Both the position numbers and the translations under genes were made by a program. DNA of 64,000 bases from Strigamia acuminata (Eukaryota; Arthropoda; Chilopoda; Geophilomorpha; Linotaeniidae): NCBI GenBank assembly GCA_949358305.1, contig OX442319.1:1796001-1860000 (forward strand). Direction: 5' to 3'. The notes under the pieces are model-generated. The model made no database searches. It saw nothing but the letters and a program-made list of their open reading frames with translations, and was not told where the DNA came from. This document shows, piece by piece, positions 49,807-60,460 of the stretch (positions within the stretch are counted from its first letter, which is position 1; the number at the start of each line of letters is the position of its first letter).

Positions 49807-52800
49807 ATTCAGCTTCGTCTGCGCCAGCCGCGGAAATTAAAAAGAAGAAATATCACACTGGACCCGCAGGTCATGCCTTGGCAGAAGCACAGATCAAAGA
49901 TCGCATGCAGACCATTCCGAAGAAGGAAGAAACAGTGACGCTGACAAGTATGCAAGTGAGAACGAAGCCGGAGGTCGACATAGATTGGACGGACCTCCCG
50001 TTCAATCTGGAGGTTGAGCCCCAAACATTACGCGTTTTTCACTGCAATGTCACGAAAACACATTGCGAAACTCTGTGTATGCTGCCAGTGGAGATCGAAA
50101 ACCAAAAATTGTTCGGTCTGCTGGATTCAGGAGCAGATCGTTCATTCATATCCGAAGATATAGTAAAGGACTTGGATATTGAAAAAAAGGTGGCACAAGT
50201 GAACGCGAACGTAGAATTGCTCACCGCCAACGGCTACGTCAAGCCGAGGGGCGTAGTTCGCATCATGATCGACTGGAAAGGGGGGAACCTGTCCCACCCC
50301 TTCATAGTCTTGCCATCCCACGACAAAGTATTCCTCTTAGGGATGGATATCATGGCAAAACTGAAAATTCAGCCAAACCCGATAACCCGTTCATGGAACT
50401 GGATAAGTCCCGAGGGAGAACGGCCAGTCCCCGTAGTTCCCCAAAAATTACTGGACGAAGCCAAGGACAAAGAGGAATACGGAAGAGGATTGCGAAAATT
50501 CGTCCAAGATTACGATTTCGCAGCCTTCACTCTGGAATTACAGAGGAGTAACGTCGTGGACACACTGGTCGAGGAGGCAGCACTGCGTGTTAACGAGGCA
50601 TCGCTACTAAGGCGAGTGCTTCGAAAACATGAAAGAATTCTGACCAAGACACCTGGTCGAACGACGGAAGCAACCCACGAAATAGTCTTAACCACAGACA
50701 AGCCGATTCGAGTGCCTTACAAGGGGATGAACCCCCAGAAAAGAGACATTGTGACGCAGATGTGCCAAGACATGCTCGACAAGGGCATAGTAACTCAAGC
50801 GCTGGGCGAATACGCGATGCGGATCGTCCTGGTAATGCGTCCAGGCTCGGAACCTCGACTATGCATTGATTATCGCCCCCTGAATGCGATAACAGTTATA
50901 GACCCGATTCAGATGCCGTCTATAGACTCGATCCTCCGGGAACTGAGCCCGTTCAAGTGGGTAACCACGATGGATCTGTCAAAGGGGTATTGGCAAGTGG
51001 AGCTAAAACCCGAAGACAAACTAAAAACGGCTTTCTACTCCCCGATAGGAAGATTAATGTTCAACGTGATGCCGTTCGGGCTTGTAAACGCCCCGAGCAC
51101 GTTCCAGAAATTGATCGAAAGCGTGCTGGGAGATATGCTTCACGACTTCGTGTGGGCATATCTCGACGACATAATAATAACGTCGGACACATTCGAAGAG
51201 CATATAGACCACATCGACAGAGTGGTCTCTCGCCTAGCCAAGGCGGGACTCCACATCCATCCAGGGAAGAGCAAGTTTTGCAGAAAAGAGCTTGCCTTCC
51301 TAGGATATCGAATAGGAGTCGAGGGAATCGCGATTGACCCCGAAAAGGTCAAAGCAATAAACGGATTCCCCGCCCCCGAAGATATAAAAGGTGTCCAAAG
51401 ATTCATGGGCATGGTCAATTTCTTCGGCCGACTACTCTCTGGTCTGGCTGAGGTGGCCGCGCCTATAACGGATCTCTTACGAACGGATAAAGAGTTTGAG
51501 TGGACGGTCCAGTGCGAGGCCGCATTTAGCACTATCAAGCAAATGCTGGCTGACGTCGAAAAGATGCCATTGCCGGACCTAAACCGACCGTTCGTGTTGC
51601 ACACCGACGCGAGTAAAATCGGACTGGGTGCAGCCCTTCTGCAGACCCACGTGTACAACGGAATCTCGCAAGAAGTACCCTGTATGTTTATAAGCAGGAA
51701 AATACAGGGCGCGGAGAAAAATTACACGGCAACGGAACTAGAATGCCTAGCCGTAATTTGGGCAGTTCGAAAATTTCGCGACTATCTGGAGTACACGAAC
51801 TTCGAGGTTCAGACAGATCACCAGGCACTAAGCTGGTTGATGAAGCTCAAGGAACCTTCCGGCCGACTCGCAAGATGGCAACTGGAGTTAATGGCGTGCG
51901 ATATAACAATTACGTACCGCCCCGGGAAGTACAATCATGTGGCCGACGCCCTCTCAAGAGCCCCAGCCTCTGACCCCCAGGGACCAGACGACGACGGCGA
52001 GGACGACACCCACCTCTTGTACTGCCCAACTCCACGCAGAATATGGCGCTTACGAAAAGCAAACGAACTGCCGGTGATGGAGCCCGAAGATAGAACGTTT
52101 TGTGGTTTTTGGACTCGAACGTACCAGCCAGCTGGGACGAGCGATTCAACGTCCGCAATTCAACCTCCGCCCCCCGGAGAAACCCACAAAACACTACTAC
52201 GCGCCTTCACAGCAAAAATTGAAGAAAAAACGCAATATGCTCCACCCACGAGACGTGAGTTCGTCGAACACCAGGCAGCAGACACAAAATGTCAAATTAT
52301 AACGCAATATTTGCTGAACGGCGAATTTCCGGAAGGGATGACAAACCCACACCGCCGGAAACAGTTCGTCAAAGAAGCAACAAGCTACCTCATAGATGAT
52401 GAACTCCTGGTAAAATACCACCCGACATTTCAAGATGACCTCAGTGGAGCGGGAAACTCGGTGAAAGTGGTCGTACCGGCATCACTGCACAACCGACTGT
52501 TGTGGCTGATGCACGGACACCCGCTCGCCAGCCATTCCGGCATAGCGAGAACCCTTTATCGAGTAAAGCAACTTTTCTTCTGGCCGGGCGCGCGGCAAAA
52601 GATAACGAAATTTATCCGACACTGCCCCCGGTGCCAAGCATGCAGACCGCGAGATAAAGTAGCCAGAAACGCCATGTCTCTCGGACCCTACGCACCGTTT
52701 GACTGCTTAAGCATAGACTTGATGGGCCCCAAGCCCACAACAGGAAACAAGAACATGTATATTCTCGTAATTATGGACGTGGCCACCCGATGGCCGGAGC

Positions 52801-53909
52801 TGTACGCCCTCGCGAAGCCCTCGGCTGAAAACATAGTCGAGTGCCTTTACGACGTGGCAATGCGATTTGGGTTTCCCAGAAAACTCATTTCGGATAACGG
52901 CCCCCAATTCCGATCAAGAATATATAAGGACTTCTGTAGGAAATTTAAAATGGATGCATCGAACACCTCCACATATAATCCTCAGACAAACCCAGTCGAG
53001 AGATTAAATAAAGATATAAAATATGCGCTGACAGTATTCACCGACATTCACAATCGATGGGACGAATACCTGCGAGAAATCGCTTTCAGCATTCGCTCAA
53101 CCGTGTCACGAACACGCGAATTCTCACCGGCGTACCTCAACTTCGCCCGCGAATTAAGGATGCCATGGGACCCACGCGTTGCCGAAGCTGTTAACGTATT
53201 AGACCCGTCGAGCCCACATGAGTACGTGTGCCGGTTGGAACAGACTATATCCGACACGTACCAGCATATGATGGCGCATATTTTCAACATGAGAGAGAGA
53301 ATCGCAGATAAAGAAGGCGATCTCGCTTTCGCGAACTTTAAAGTGAATGATCTAGTGTGGAAGGAGGCACACACGTTGTCCAATGCAGCGAGGGGCATCG
53401 CCGCCGGTTTAGCCGACAAGAGGGACGGTCCCTACGTAATTGTGGCCGAACACGGAGGCAACGCATACCAACTACGCCGCCTAGAGGACAACAAAAATTT
53501 TCAGTCAATACATGGCCGAGATTTAAGGCCATATCTGCCAGAATTTCCACAGGAAATTTGGCTGGAAGGTCAGACACACAGCGGCCAAGGGGGCACCGTG
53601 GTCGACACGTTCCAAAAAACAAATGAAGCTGAAAATATAGCGGAGAACGAGGATGAATTCTTCGACGCCGAATCCCCAGCCGACGAGGCTCCAGCTCAGC
53701 CGGAGCAAGCAATTTCGGAGAGGGAGGAAGCAGAAGAATGTACTTCTGAAATGGAAAATAAAAAAATTAATAATGAGAAAAATGCCAACACATCGGAGAT
53801 GAACGAGCAAGTAGAGTCACGATCTACGAGCACGTCGAAAATCAACCTTCGACCACGACGAAGCAATAATCCGTTCATTCGGGACGGCAAAGTCGTGGGG
53901 AAGAACTAA
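49767..53909 (+). CDS. pol polyprotein of the large element (protease, RT, RNase H, integrase)
   Basis: Open from 49767 with no ATG until 49878, so it is probably made as Gag-Pol by the -1 shift at 49773-49779. Aspartic protease with FGLLDSGADRSFI (about 50110). Reverse transcriptase with MDLSKGYWQVEL, MPFGLVNAPSTFQ and a standard YLDD box (about 51157). RNase H starting VLHTDASKIGLGAALLQ (about 51590) with ATELECLAVIWAVRKF and TDHQALSWL. Integrase with an HHCC finger (HGHPLASHSG...CPRCQAC, about 52510-52640) and a DDE core (SIDLMGPKP, ISDNGPQF, NPQTNPVERLNKDI), then a C-terminal domain and an acidic tail. All catalytic residues looked for are present and the frame is unbroken. RNase H before integrase is the Ty3/gypsy order. 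Confidence 0.95.
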   Translation, partial: SSKKLPSAGVAEINSASSAPAAEIKKKKYHTGPAGHALAEAQIKDRMQTIPKKEETVTLTSMQVRTKPEVDIDWTDLPFNLEVEPQTLRVFHCNVTKTHCETLCMLPVEIENQKLFGLLDSGADRSFISEDIVKDLDIEKKVAQVNANVELLTANGYVKPRGVVRIMIDWKGGNLSHPFIVLPSHDKVFLLGMDIMAKLKIQPNPITRSWNWISPEGERPVPVVPQKLLDEAKDKEEYGRGLRKFVQDYDFAAFTLELQRSNVVDTLVEEAALRVNEASLLRRVLRKHERILTKTPGRTTEATHEIVLTTDKPIRVPYKGMNPQKRDIVTQMCQDMLDKGIVTQALGEYAMRIVLVMRPGSEPRLCIDYRPLNAITVIDPIQMPSIDSILRELSPFKWVTTMDLSKGYWQVELKPEDKLKTAFYSPIGRLMFNVMPFGLVNAPSTFQKLIESVLGDMLHDFVWAYLDDIIITSDTFEEHIDHIDRVVSRLAKAGLHIHPGKSKFCRKELAFLGYRIGVEGIAIDPEKVKAINGFPAPEDIKGVQRFMGMVNFFGRLLSGLAEVAAPITDLLRTDKEFEWTVQCEAAFSTIKQMLADVEKMPLPDLNRPFVLHTDASKIGLGAALLQTHVYNGISQEVPCMFISRKIQGAEKNYTATELECLAVIWAVRKFRDYLEYTNFEVQTDHQALSWLMKLKEPSGRLARWQLELMACDITITYRPGKYNHVADALSRAPASDPQGPDDDGEDDTHLLYCPTPRRIWRLRKANELPVMEPEDRTFCGFWTRTYQPAGTSDSTSAIQPPPPGETHKTLLRAFTAKIEEKTQYAPPTRREFVEHQAADTKCQIITQYLLNGEFPEGMTNPHRRKQFVKEATSYLIDDELLVKYHPTFQDDLSGAGNSVKVVVPASLHNRLLWLMHGHPLASHSGIARTLYRVKQLFFWPGARQKITKFIRHCPRCQACRPRDKVARNAMSLGPYAPFDCLSIDLMGPKPTTGNKNMYILVIMDVATRWPELYALAKPSAENIVECLYDVAMRFGFPRKLISDNGPQFRSRIYKDFCRKFKMDASNTSTYNPQTNPVERLNKDIKYALTVFTDIHNRWDEYLREIAFSIRSTVSRTREFSPAYLNFARELRMPWDPRVAEAVNVLDPSSPHEYVCRLEQTISDTYQHMMAHIFNMRERIADKEGDLAFANFKVNDLVWKEAHTLSNAARGIAAGLADKRDGPYVIVAEHGGNAYQLRRLEDNKNFQSIHGRDLRPYLPEFPQEIWLEGQTHSGQGGTVVDTFQKTNEAENIAENEDEFFDAESPADEAPAQPEQAISEREEAEECTSEMENKKINNEKNANTSEMNEQVESRSTSTSKINLRPRRSNNPFIRDGKVVGKN
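49773..49824 (+). promoter_or_regulatory. -1 ribosomal frameshift signal at the gag-pol overlap
   Basis: The heptamer A AAA AAC (49773-49779) is in the correct gag phase (GCA AAA AAC TCC), matching the X XXY YYZ rule. Slipping back one base enters the pol frame, open from 49767. Six bases later GCGCAG (49786-49791) can pair with CTGCGC (49819-49824), a GC-rich stem spanning the gag stop. Heptamer, spacer and structure are what -1 frameshifting needs, and would set the Gag to Gag-Pol ratio. Confidence 0.8.
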
Positions 53910-54289
53910 AAATAAAAGAAAATGTGATAACATGGAGCGGAGGCCTTGTAAAATAAAAAGATTTACTTACGAGAGCTGCTGCACATGTTGAAACGCGAAA
54001 ATTTGGCTAAGTCCAAACTTCGCAACGAATTGTCGCAGTCACCACTAACAGACGAGAAGTTATGACGTATCGGGCGACCACGTGACAATGAAACCACGCG
54101 GTCGACCCCGTAGCGTCATTGCCAGCACGGCGGATCTCGCAAAATACGAGACGCGTTCGAGACCCACAATTCTCAGCGTCGATAGGCCCAGTTTCCGACT
54201 GTTTTTAACACGACGAGACGTGTTTTTGCTTCTCCCCCAAAGAGAAAGACAAAGACCTCTCAAACAAAACTTCATTTTCCTAAATTGAA
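53910..54289 (+). other. untranslated gap between pol and the third ORF
   Basis: 380 bp without a convincing frame. It may hold the splice acceptor or promoter for a third-ORF transcript, but no single site stands out. Confidence 0.4.
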
Positions 54290-57200
54290 ATGGCCGATCG
54301 ACGCAACCCACGATTAGAGCCGAGCGCATCGTCGAGAGACGAGAGCGACGGCCTAATCGTAAATGCAGAAGACGATGAGAATTGGGACGAACAACCGCCG
54401 TTGCAGGTAAATTAGTGTGATTTCCCCAGAGAAATCACATAATTCTTTGAATCTGTTGCATCCAACCCAGATTGGAGCGTGACTTGTGACTGATATATTT
54501 CTTTCTGTTTTATTATTGATTTAAGGCTGGCTAAAAACCCGAGAGTGGACCCAGATTCACCTCGGAGTCAAGGCCGCCAAAAAACTAGAACAAAGGAAGT
54601 GTTCGCGGAATGGCGTCGTGGCAAACCAAAACCAAAACTAAAGGTTTTCTTTCTTTTAAAATTAAACATCGTAATAAATTAAAATACGATTAGAGTTAAA
54701 ATAAAAAGTTTAACGTAATATTAAGAATTTAACGATCGGTTTTGCCTGCGACCCCTTCCTAAAAAGCGGATCACCTGAGTTCAAAGGTAGTGTTGGATCA
54801 GCGCTACGACGGCGGAGATCATCGCAGAACTGCGAAACAAGAAAATAAGACCGACGGCCGCAACAAAAGAAAGGAGTTGCTGCCACCGTCGATCTTGAGC
54901 ATATTTCTGATCCCCATCGTTAAACTGGGATTTATTATATTAATCTTGTGATCTAAAATTATTCAGGTCGACCCGCTAGAATCGTGGGACGCCCTGCCTT
55001 CGACGGTGTCAACCGCCAACAACATCTTTCGCGGAGCCCTGCCGATTTACCTGCGGCAGGCCTATCCTGCAGAGACCAGCGCCTGGAAAATCCGATTGAT
55101 GTACTCCAGGACCCTCGAGGAAAAATTCGAGCGATCGAAAACGCTGGTCGAGTGCATGACGAAGGAGATGAGGGAGCGAGTGGGGCCGCGGATCCCACCC
55201 GATGCGGATCCGCCGAGCCCCGTTTACTCCGGGTACCTGGAAGAGGCTTACCCAGGCACGGTGGCCGAGCTGCACACCTCCCACAGGTGGAGCGAGGCCC
55301 CGACCTTGGCAGCCCGCCAGAAAATAGTGGACGACGAGATCGAACGCTTAAAGCGCACCGAGACTCACGGAGTAACCCGAGTTCTCGAGAGAAACGGTTT
55401 CTCCCCCGAAGAAATCCGTAGATGGCTTCGCGACATCGAAGAAGACCATTTGACACCCAGATGGATACCACCGGCGAATTTTACGGCCACGCAGTCTGAG
55501 ATGTGGCAGTTATACCACGCTGGTATCCTGGGAAGTCGCCGCCATCACAGAAGATCGAAGCGTCCGGCGGAGTCCGCCCCACGCGGACCCGCACGAAGAA
55601 GACAGGCCGTCTCCCCAACAGAGGCCGGCCCGTCAACGAGTCGCGACTACCGCAGCCGCTCGAGCAGCTCCAGTTCCCGAACTCGAGTTGTCGTGCGCTC
55701 GGAGTGTCGCCGAGTAGTAACGCTCGAGCCTGCCTCGCCAGACGACGCGCAGGCTGAGCGAACGGTCGAATCTTCCGCCCACTGGGCTGCGAGGACCGAG
55801 ACACACCAAGATCGAGGAAAGAAAAGATCCTCGTTGTTTATGGCGATTACCACACAGTCGTCAGATCAATCCTCGTCGCGACGAACCGTCTCAAAACACC
55901 AGAGACCGGATTCCCCGACGGACGTCCCCCAGAGGACGGTCCAACGAAGATCCGTCGCAGCCAACACCAGGAGGAATCGGAAGCGTAAAGTACGACAGAA
56001 GACGCGTGCGCGGTCTCTGATCGCGAAAGGATTGGAGAAAGAGCGAGAGATGGCCGCCGCAAAAAGGTCCGAACCCCGAAGTCTCGGATCCGCGGCTGGG
56101 CCGTCCAGGCTCCAGGCAGAGATTGATTTGGGAGAATTGACGGAAGAACAAATATCCCAAGAAGAGTCGGACAAGGATGGACCGGTCACGAAACAAGATC
56201 TGGCCATGGCATTGAAGAACGCCTTCCGAGGATACGCGGCCAACCGGCCGTCGGGCTCAACACCGGCTGTGCCCACCGCGCTTGTGCCCCCACAGGTGCA
56301 ATCGCGATGGCCGCCACTCCTCGAGGGTACAAACCCAGCAGTGACCACGTGGACCCCTCCCCGGATGATTCCGGTGGGAGATCCAACTCCCAAACGGGTC
56401 AGATACGACGACCTACCAGGGATGGGCCGTCCACCGTCACCCCCGACGCCACGAGTGTACCATCCTCATCGCAACGCCGAGTGGTACGCGCAGCGGGAGA
56501 TGGACGCCAGATGCCGGCGTGAAGCGGCCTATCCCCCACTCAGCGAGTTACAAGAATATCTGGCCGAATACGAGAACCCCGCGATTGCCGAGTTGGCCAT
56601 ACGACAGGCCGACGCCGCCCAAACTCACCACATCAACTGGGCGATCGAACAGATGCGGACGTTGTCACAACAATTCAGTGACAATCCGGACCGCGCTCAC
56701 CCCTGCCATCGGAGCAGTTTGAATTTGGCTGTGACGAACGTACTGGCCCAGCTGCTATCCCTGGGCGTCTTCTTGGACAGTCGGCAAGCTATGGCGGCCT
56801 GGACAATCGTCGACCGTGAGGGAGTTCACCTTCCTCGGGCGTTGTACCAGGTATGGGCCGGATGGACTCCTGAGCCCGCCTCGCTGCGCTTCGACCTGGC
56901 CAGAAATACGGAAAACCCAGGCCTACAGTTTTCAAAGATGCGTTTGTTAGCATTCCGCTACCGGAACCCCGGAGTCCACCCTTCCTTGTTGCGAACAATT
57001 CGGGAGGTTCCGGAGATACCGGGAACGGCGGCGAGCCTTCCACAGGCCATCGAGACCGCCCCCCCAGAGGCGGCGGTCCAACCATACATACCGACCCCAA
57101 AGCCGGTATTCCCGAAGGAGAAGCGACACGCGAATCGACCCATATTGATTCCGAAGCGTTCCAAGCGAGGACCCCGAACTCCTCCGCTGCCCTCTCCTTC

Positions 57201-57753
57201 ACCACCAGCGGCAGGGCTGGCCGCTCTCTCTGCAGAGCCGGCTACGCCACCGTTGGAGAGCCCAATGGAGATTCCGCTCCCACCATCGCCTCCGCCGCCC
57301 CCAGCAGCGCAGCTTTACTTGAGGCTGGGAGTGGAATACCCCTTCCTTCAGATGTCGGAGTTCACGCGACAACGCATCATTGACTCCGACGATCACGGCG
57401 AATCAATCCTCAAATGGCTAAACAGAGAAGCCCGATCCACCATGGACGCCGTCTTCCATCGCCGTATCCTACGGGCCCACAGGAAACCCGGATCGAGCGC
57501 CGAGTCGCGAAGGATCCGACTCGTCCCCGATCGATTCCCCGCGTCTACCCGGATTTGGATCCATAAGCGTACGGGGTTGGTTGGCGAGCCAGCCGGCAGT
57601 CACCCGCAGTACTTCATCAACGAGCGACAAAATCCTGCGGATCTGACAACCTCTCTGCCCCCGGATTTACCACCGCCGCCACCGGCAGTGCCACCCGTGA
57701 TCCTCCGCCCATGCAGAGGAGTGCTGCCGGCTCTTCGCAGAGGAGAGCGATGA
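54290..57753 (+). CDS. third ORF of the large element, probably spliced (exons 54290-54406 and 54967-57753)
   Basis: The main frame is open from 54952 to TGA 57751-57753, but its first codons have no ATG; a good acceptor (AAAATTATTCAG/GTC) lies at 54966. Upstream, ATG 54290 opens a 39-codon acidic exon ending in CAG/GTAAAT at 54406. Both borders are phase 0, so a 560 bp intron joins them in frame, giving about 967 residues. The protein is rich in Arg, Pro and Ser: a helical N-terminal region, a basic/SR-like stretch (about 55550-55700), a mid region with LQEYLAEYENPAIAELAIRQ, and proline-rich runs (PLPPSPPPPPAAQ) near the end. I see no signal peptide, transmembrane helix or envelope-like motif, and recognise no family. 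Another possible exon (54526-54643) would shift the frame. Position downstream of pol is where env lies in errantiviruses; the content does not support env. Confidence 0.6.
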
Positions 57754-57800
57754 GAAAATTGAGATCGCTCCGATCCGAGATCGAAGCTGGAGGAGGGACG
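57754..57800 (+). promoter_or_regulatory. 3' leader and polypurine tract of the large element
   Basis: The purine-rich stretch GGAGGAGGGA (57789-57798) ends two bases before the 3' LTR, the position expected for the plus-strand primer. Confidence 0.65.
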
Positions 57801-58621
57801 TGTGGTGACCCAGTTGGATAAGTGTCCCCCCAGGGCGGATACTTGTCCTATGAGTCACTATGATTAAAGAGTCGTTCCCCCCCGAGTTGGCTCCACCTCC
57901 CCATGGCAGGTGTGTGCCCCGAGGGGGAGGAAGCGGCTGGTGGTCAGCCCCCATTGGTTGATCGCCGGCCCTTCACCCCACTGCATAAAAGGCTGTGTTT
58001 CCCGCCTAAAGACAGAACTTACACAAACGACACCAAGAACACAGCAACTACCTCACCGTCAGGCCAACTTCAACTACAAGTTAGGATTGATCGAGGATCG
58101 CTGAGTAAAGTGCAAACTGTAACTCTCACGAAGTCACTTGCGAGCTATTCCTGCGAAAGCACGAGAATAGCCCTTGTGAAATCACCCAGAATAATCGCCC
58201 AGACGATTATTCGCCGAAGTAAGTGTCCGAGTGCTTTGTAGGGAACCCCAAAGTTCCTAGACGAGGCCTCTGCGACGCTAAACCAAAACCTAGACAACAG
58301 GCACGGATAGAAGACTCGAAAGAGCATTCCACCGCGTCCGTGAAGACGAATCCGTGACGAATTAACGACAACTCGAGACGCCGCCTTTGTTCCGCCGACC
58401 ACGCGGAATCGACGACGCCATCTTGAGAAATCCTTTGTTCGACGCTGACCACGTCGACTCTAGAATTATTACTGAGTGTATTTTAAAGGCATAAAGCCTG
58501 GTGAATAAATTACCTGTTTATTTACATACATTTAGTATTCATTTGGGTATTTGCATAATTGATCACAGGTAAAGTATTACACGTTAGCGCTATTTAAACC
58601 TATACAGAGTAGGACGCGACA
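57801..58621 (+). repeat. 3' LTR of the large element (821 bp, intact)
   Basis: TGTGGTGACC...GACGCGACA. TATA-like ATAAAA at 57985-57990; AATAAA in GGTGAATAAATTACC near 58502. Matches both halves of the 5' LTR wherever compared. Followed by TACT. Confidence 0.95.
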
Positions 58622-58851
58622 TACTTATAACTAAGTAACAAAATGTCAGGGACATAACACCTTTTGGAATTTTCTCCTAATGGCATTCACTGAACGTTTC
58701 TTGTTGCATAACCCCAGGTCACGTTCTTAATTTTGTCAACTGCAGTGACAACTGGAGAATTTATTGAGGAGACAACAAAAGAGTTAACAAAACCAACTAT
58801 TTACTACATTTTTTTAATTTTCAGCAGCCACTACTCGTGGAAACATTCGTT

Positions 58852-59019
58852 TTAATTTTTCAGATTTAGTGCATTATCTGTTGGTCTGTTTCCTAGCGCA
58901 AAAACTCTTTTGCGTAGTCGTTTGATATCGTCCATGGAAATTGGCTTCTCCGCTTTCTCTGCCGCTCGATCCAAGTTCGTCAGCTGATTTATCTCTCCTG
59001 AAGTATAGATGTGATGTAT
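58852..59019 (-). CDS. C-terminal exon of an unrecognised host gene (copy 1)
   Basis: On the minus strand an acceptor (CATTTTTAG) at 59020 opens a frame to TAA at 58852-58854. Its peptide contains HHIYTSGEINQL, AAEKAEKPISMDDIK, RLRKRVFALGNRP and DNALNL. A clear paralogue lies at 60461-60671, with about half the residues identical and changes that keep the frame, which argues for real protein coding. An upstream exon candidate ending at a GT donor at 59083 encodes, in one frame, a hydrophobic helix (TWFLIIAAIILTTVFCYLLY), but phase does not join cleanly. Family unknown. It ends about 230 bp from the large retroelement. Confidence 0.45.
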   Translation of the reverse strand: MHHIYTSGEINQLTNLDRAAEKAEKPISMDDIKRLRKRVFALGNRPTDNALNLKN

Positions 59020-59082
59020 CTAAAAATGAAAATTCTAGATAAACACTATATTTGAAAGAATACAAATTAAAAACAACATTAC

Positions 59083-59236
59083 CCATATAAGAGATAACAA
59101 AACACCGTAGTTAGAATAATTGCAGCAATTATCAAAAACCATGTTTGTTTGTAAAACGGTGATTTTGTCTGTGACTGGAAAATTTTTCTGGATGACCCAT
59201 GGAGTGGTTCTTTCTTTTCATATTTGTTGGGGACGC
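59083..59236 (-). other. candidate upstream exon of the same host gene, with membrane-helix frame
   Basis: Bounded by a plausible acceptor (CCTTGAG) and donor (TATGG/GTAATG). One frame gives FYKQTWFLIIAAIILTTVFC, a possible transmembrane segment. The homologous stretch near 60726-60820 has a stop in this frame (FYKQTWFLVVF then TGA). Another frame stays open in both. Coding status is unresolved. Confidence 0.3.
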
Positions 59237-59239
59237 CTC

Positions 59240-60049
59240 AAGGTGTTTCTGAATTTAAAACAAATAAATTTGACGCCAAAACATTGAATGCAGTCGTTCT
59301 GGGTTAATTCTCTTTTTTTTATTCTCGTTTAAGAAAAATGCCAGTTTGCTGATTTATGATGTAAAGCATAAAAAAACACTATTGGAAACCCATTGTGGCA
59401 TTTTGACCAGTCTAGCTGTTCTAGTGTTAAACTAAAATATTTGTAAACCTTTGAGAAGCTTTCACTTTTTTGAAAATGACTTTCTCCAGAGTTGCAAAAA
59501 TCCTCATAAGATTAACAAATACAAGAAAATTTTTTTGCTGTTGGAAAACAACAACATGGTGGAAAGTTGTTTTCGTAAACAACAACATGGTGGAAAGTTG
59601 TTTTCGTTTCTTGTGTGTTCAGTTTGGTTAATATCCAACTTTTTATTGTCTCTTATTGGAATCCTTTTATCACTTTCTCTTGACTATTTCCACAATTTCT
59701 CCTGACTGTGCTTGTGTTGAGTTACCATAGAATAGCTAGCAACTTTGGCAACAGCAATGAAGTTAAATTAGTTCTTAATTTCAACTTCTTCATATTGTTT
59801 GTGATAATTTCAGCCAATGGCAGTGTTTTATGATGTTAAACTCCATGACTCTGTTTAGGGACCTGTGTTTGTTTGTAATATCTGTTAACGGTAAAAGGGA
59901 TACATGGACAGATAAAAAAGAATCTTTCAACAATTTTCATTCCTTTAAAACTTCTTGGGCTAACCTTCCGATTGTCTTTCTGTTTTTATTTATATTTCTT
60001 GTTCAATATTAATTACTTGTTCTACTATTGCCTTTCTGATACAAAACCC
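59240..60049. other. intergenic or intronic DNA
   Basis: AT-rich. A unit of about 30 bp around AACAACATGGTGGAAAGTTG is duplicated in tandem at about 59550-59610. No gene seen. Confidence 0.4.
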
Positions 60050-60140
60050 CAATGCTGGACTGGCCAAGTGGCAGGTGACAACGTGAAATTTTTTTTATAC
60101 CCTATGGCCCGGTACTAAATTTCTTTCCAGTCCAGCACTG
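60050..60140. mobile_element. short hAT-like MITE (91 bp)
   Basis: Ends CAATGCTGGACTGG and, inverted, CCAGTCCAGCACTG, the same terminus family as 2915-3031. The flanks do not show a clear duplication. Confidence 0.45.
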
Positions 60141-60460
60141 AATATAACACAGTACACAGTAAACAGGCTGAAATAGATCAACGTTGTGGTGGTTTTGAGT
60201 ATAGTAACATTTATTCAGTGTATTTACATAGTTGTCAAGTCAAGTTTTGGAGCGGAATAATGACGACTAAACTCGGCGACCGAATGTTGTCAAAAATATC
60301 CAGATTGTTTTATGGAACCAGGATGGGAAAGTGCAAGTTGTTTGTTAGAAAAATGTCCATTATAACACAAAACCAAGTTTGTTTGTACCAGAGGTTTTGT
60401 GTCCCTACACCAGTGAAATAGATCAACGTTGTGGTGGTTTTGAGCATACTGACCACATTT
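60141..60460. repeat. host DNA with a local direct repeat
   Basis: TGAAATAGATCAACGTTGTG followed by GTGGTTTTGAG occurs at about 60169 and again at about 60415. AACCAAGTTTGTTTGTA near 60370 resembles the exon region near 60785, so this may be a third decayed copy of the duplicated segment. Confidence 0.45.

Larger units (their letters stand above)
4853..58621 (+). mobile_element. large Ty3/gypsy-type LTR retrotransposon, carrying two nested insertions
   Basis: The outer borders are matching 821 bp LTRs (TGTGGTGACC...GACGCGACA), the left one split as 4853-4996 plus 9664-10340 and the right one intact at 57801-58621. TACT flanks both sides (4849-4852 and 58622-58625); ATACT is possible if the LTR ends one base earlier. 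Internal order on the plus strand is PBS, gag, pol, a third ORF and a purine tract. Removing the gypsy insertion (4997-9658 plus one GTGGT) and the palindromic insertion (10697-46923 plus one ATAG) leaves an element of about 12.9 kb, large for an animal Ty3/gypsy element because of a long coiled-coil gag and the extra 3' ORF. Protease-RT-RNase H-integrase order assigns it to Ty3/gypsy. All compared LTR stretches are identical, so insertion was recent. Confidence 0.92.

Noticed and set aside
54526-54643. Middle exon between the two proposed exons of the third ORF
   Set aside because: It has plausible splice borders and an open frame (LAKNPRVDPDSPRSQGR), but including it after the 54290 exon gives an immediate stop; direct joining of 54406 to 54967 keeps phase.
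55006-57753. Envelope gene
   Set aside because: No signal peptide, membrane anchor, cleavage site or cysteine pattern of a fusion protein can be seen.
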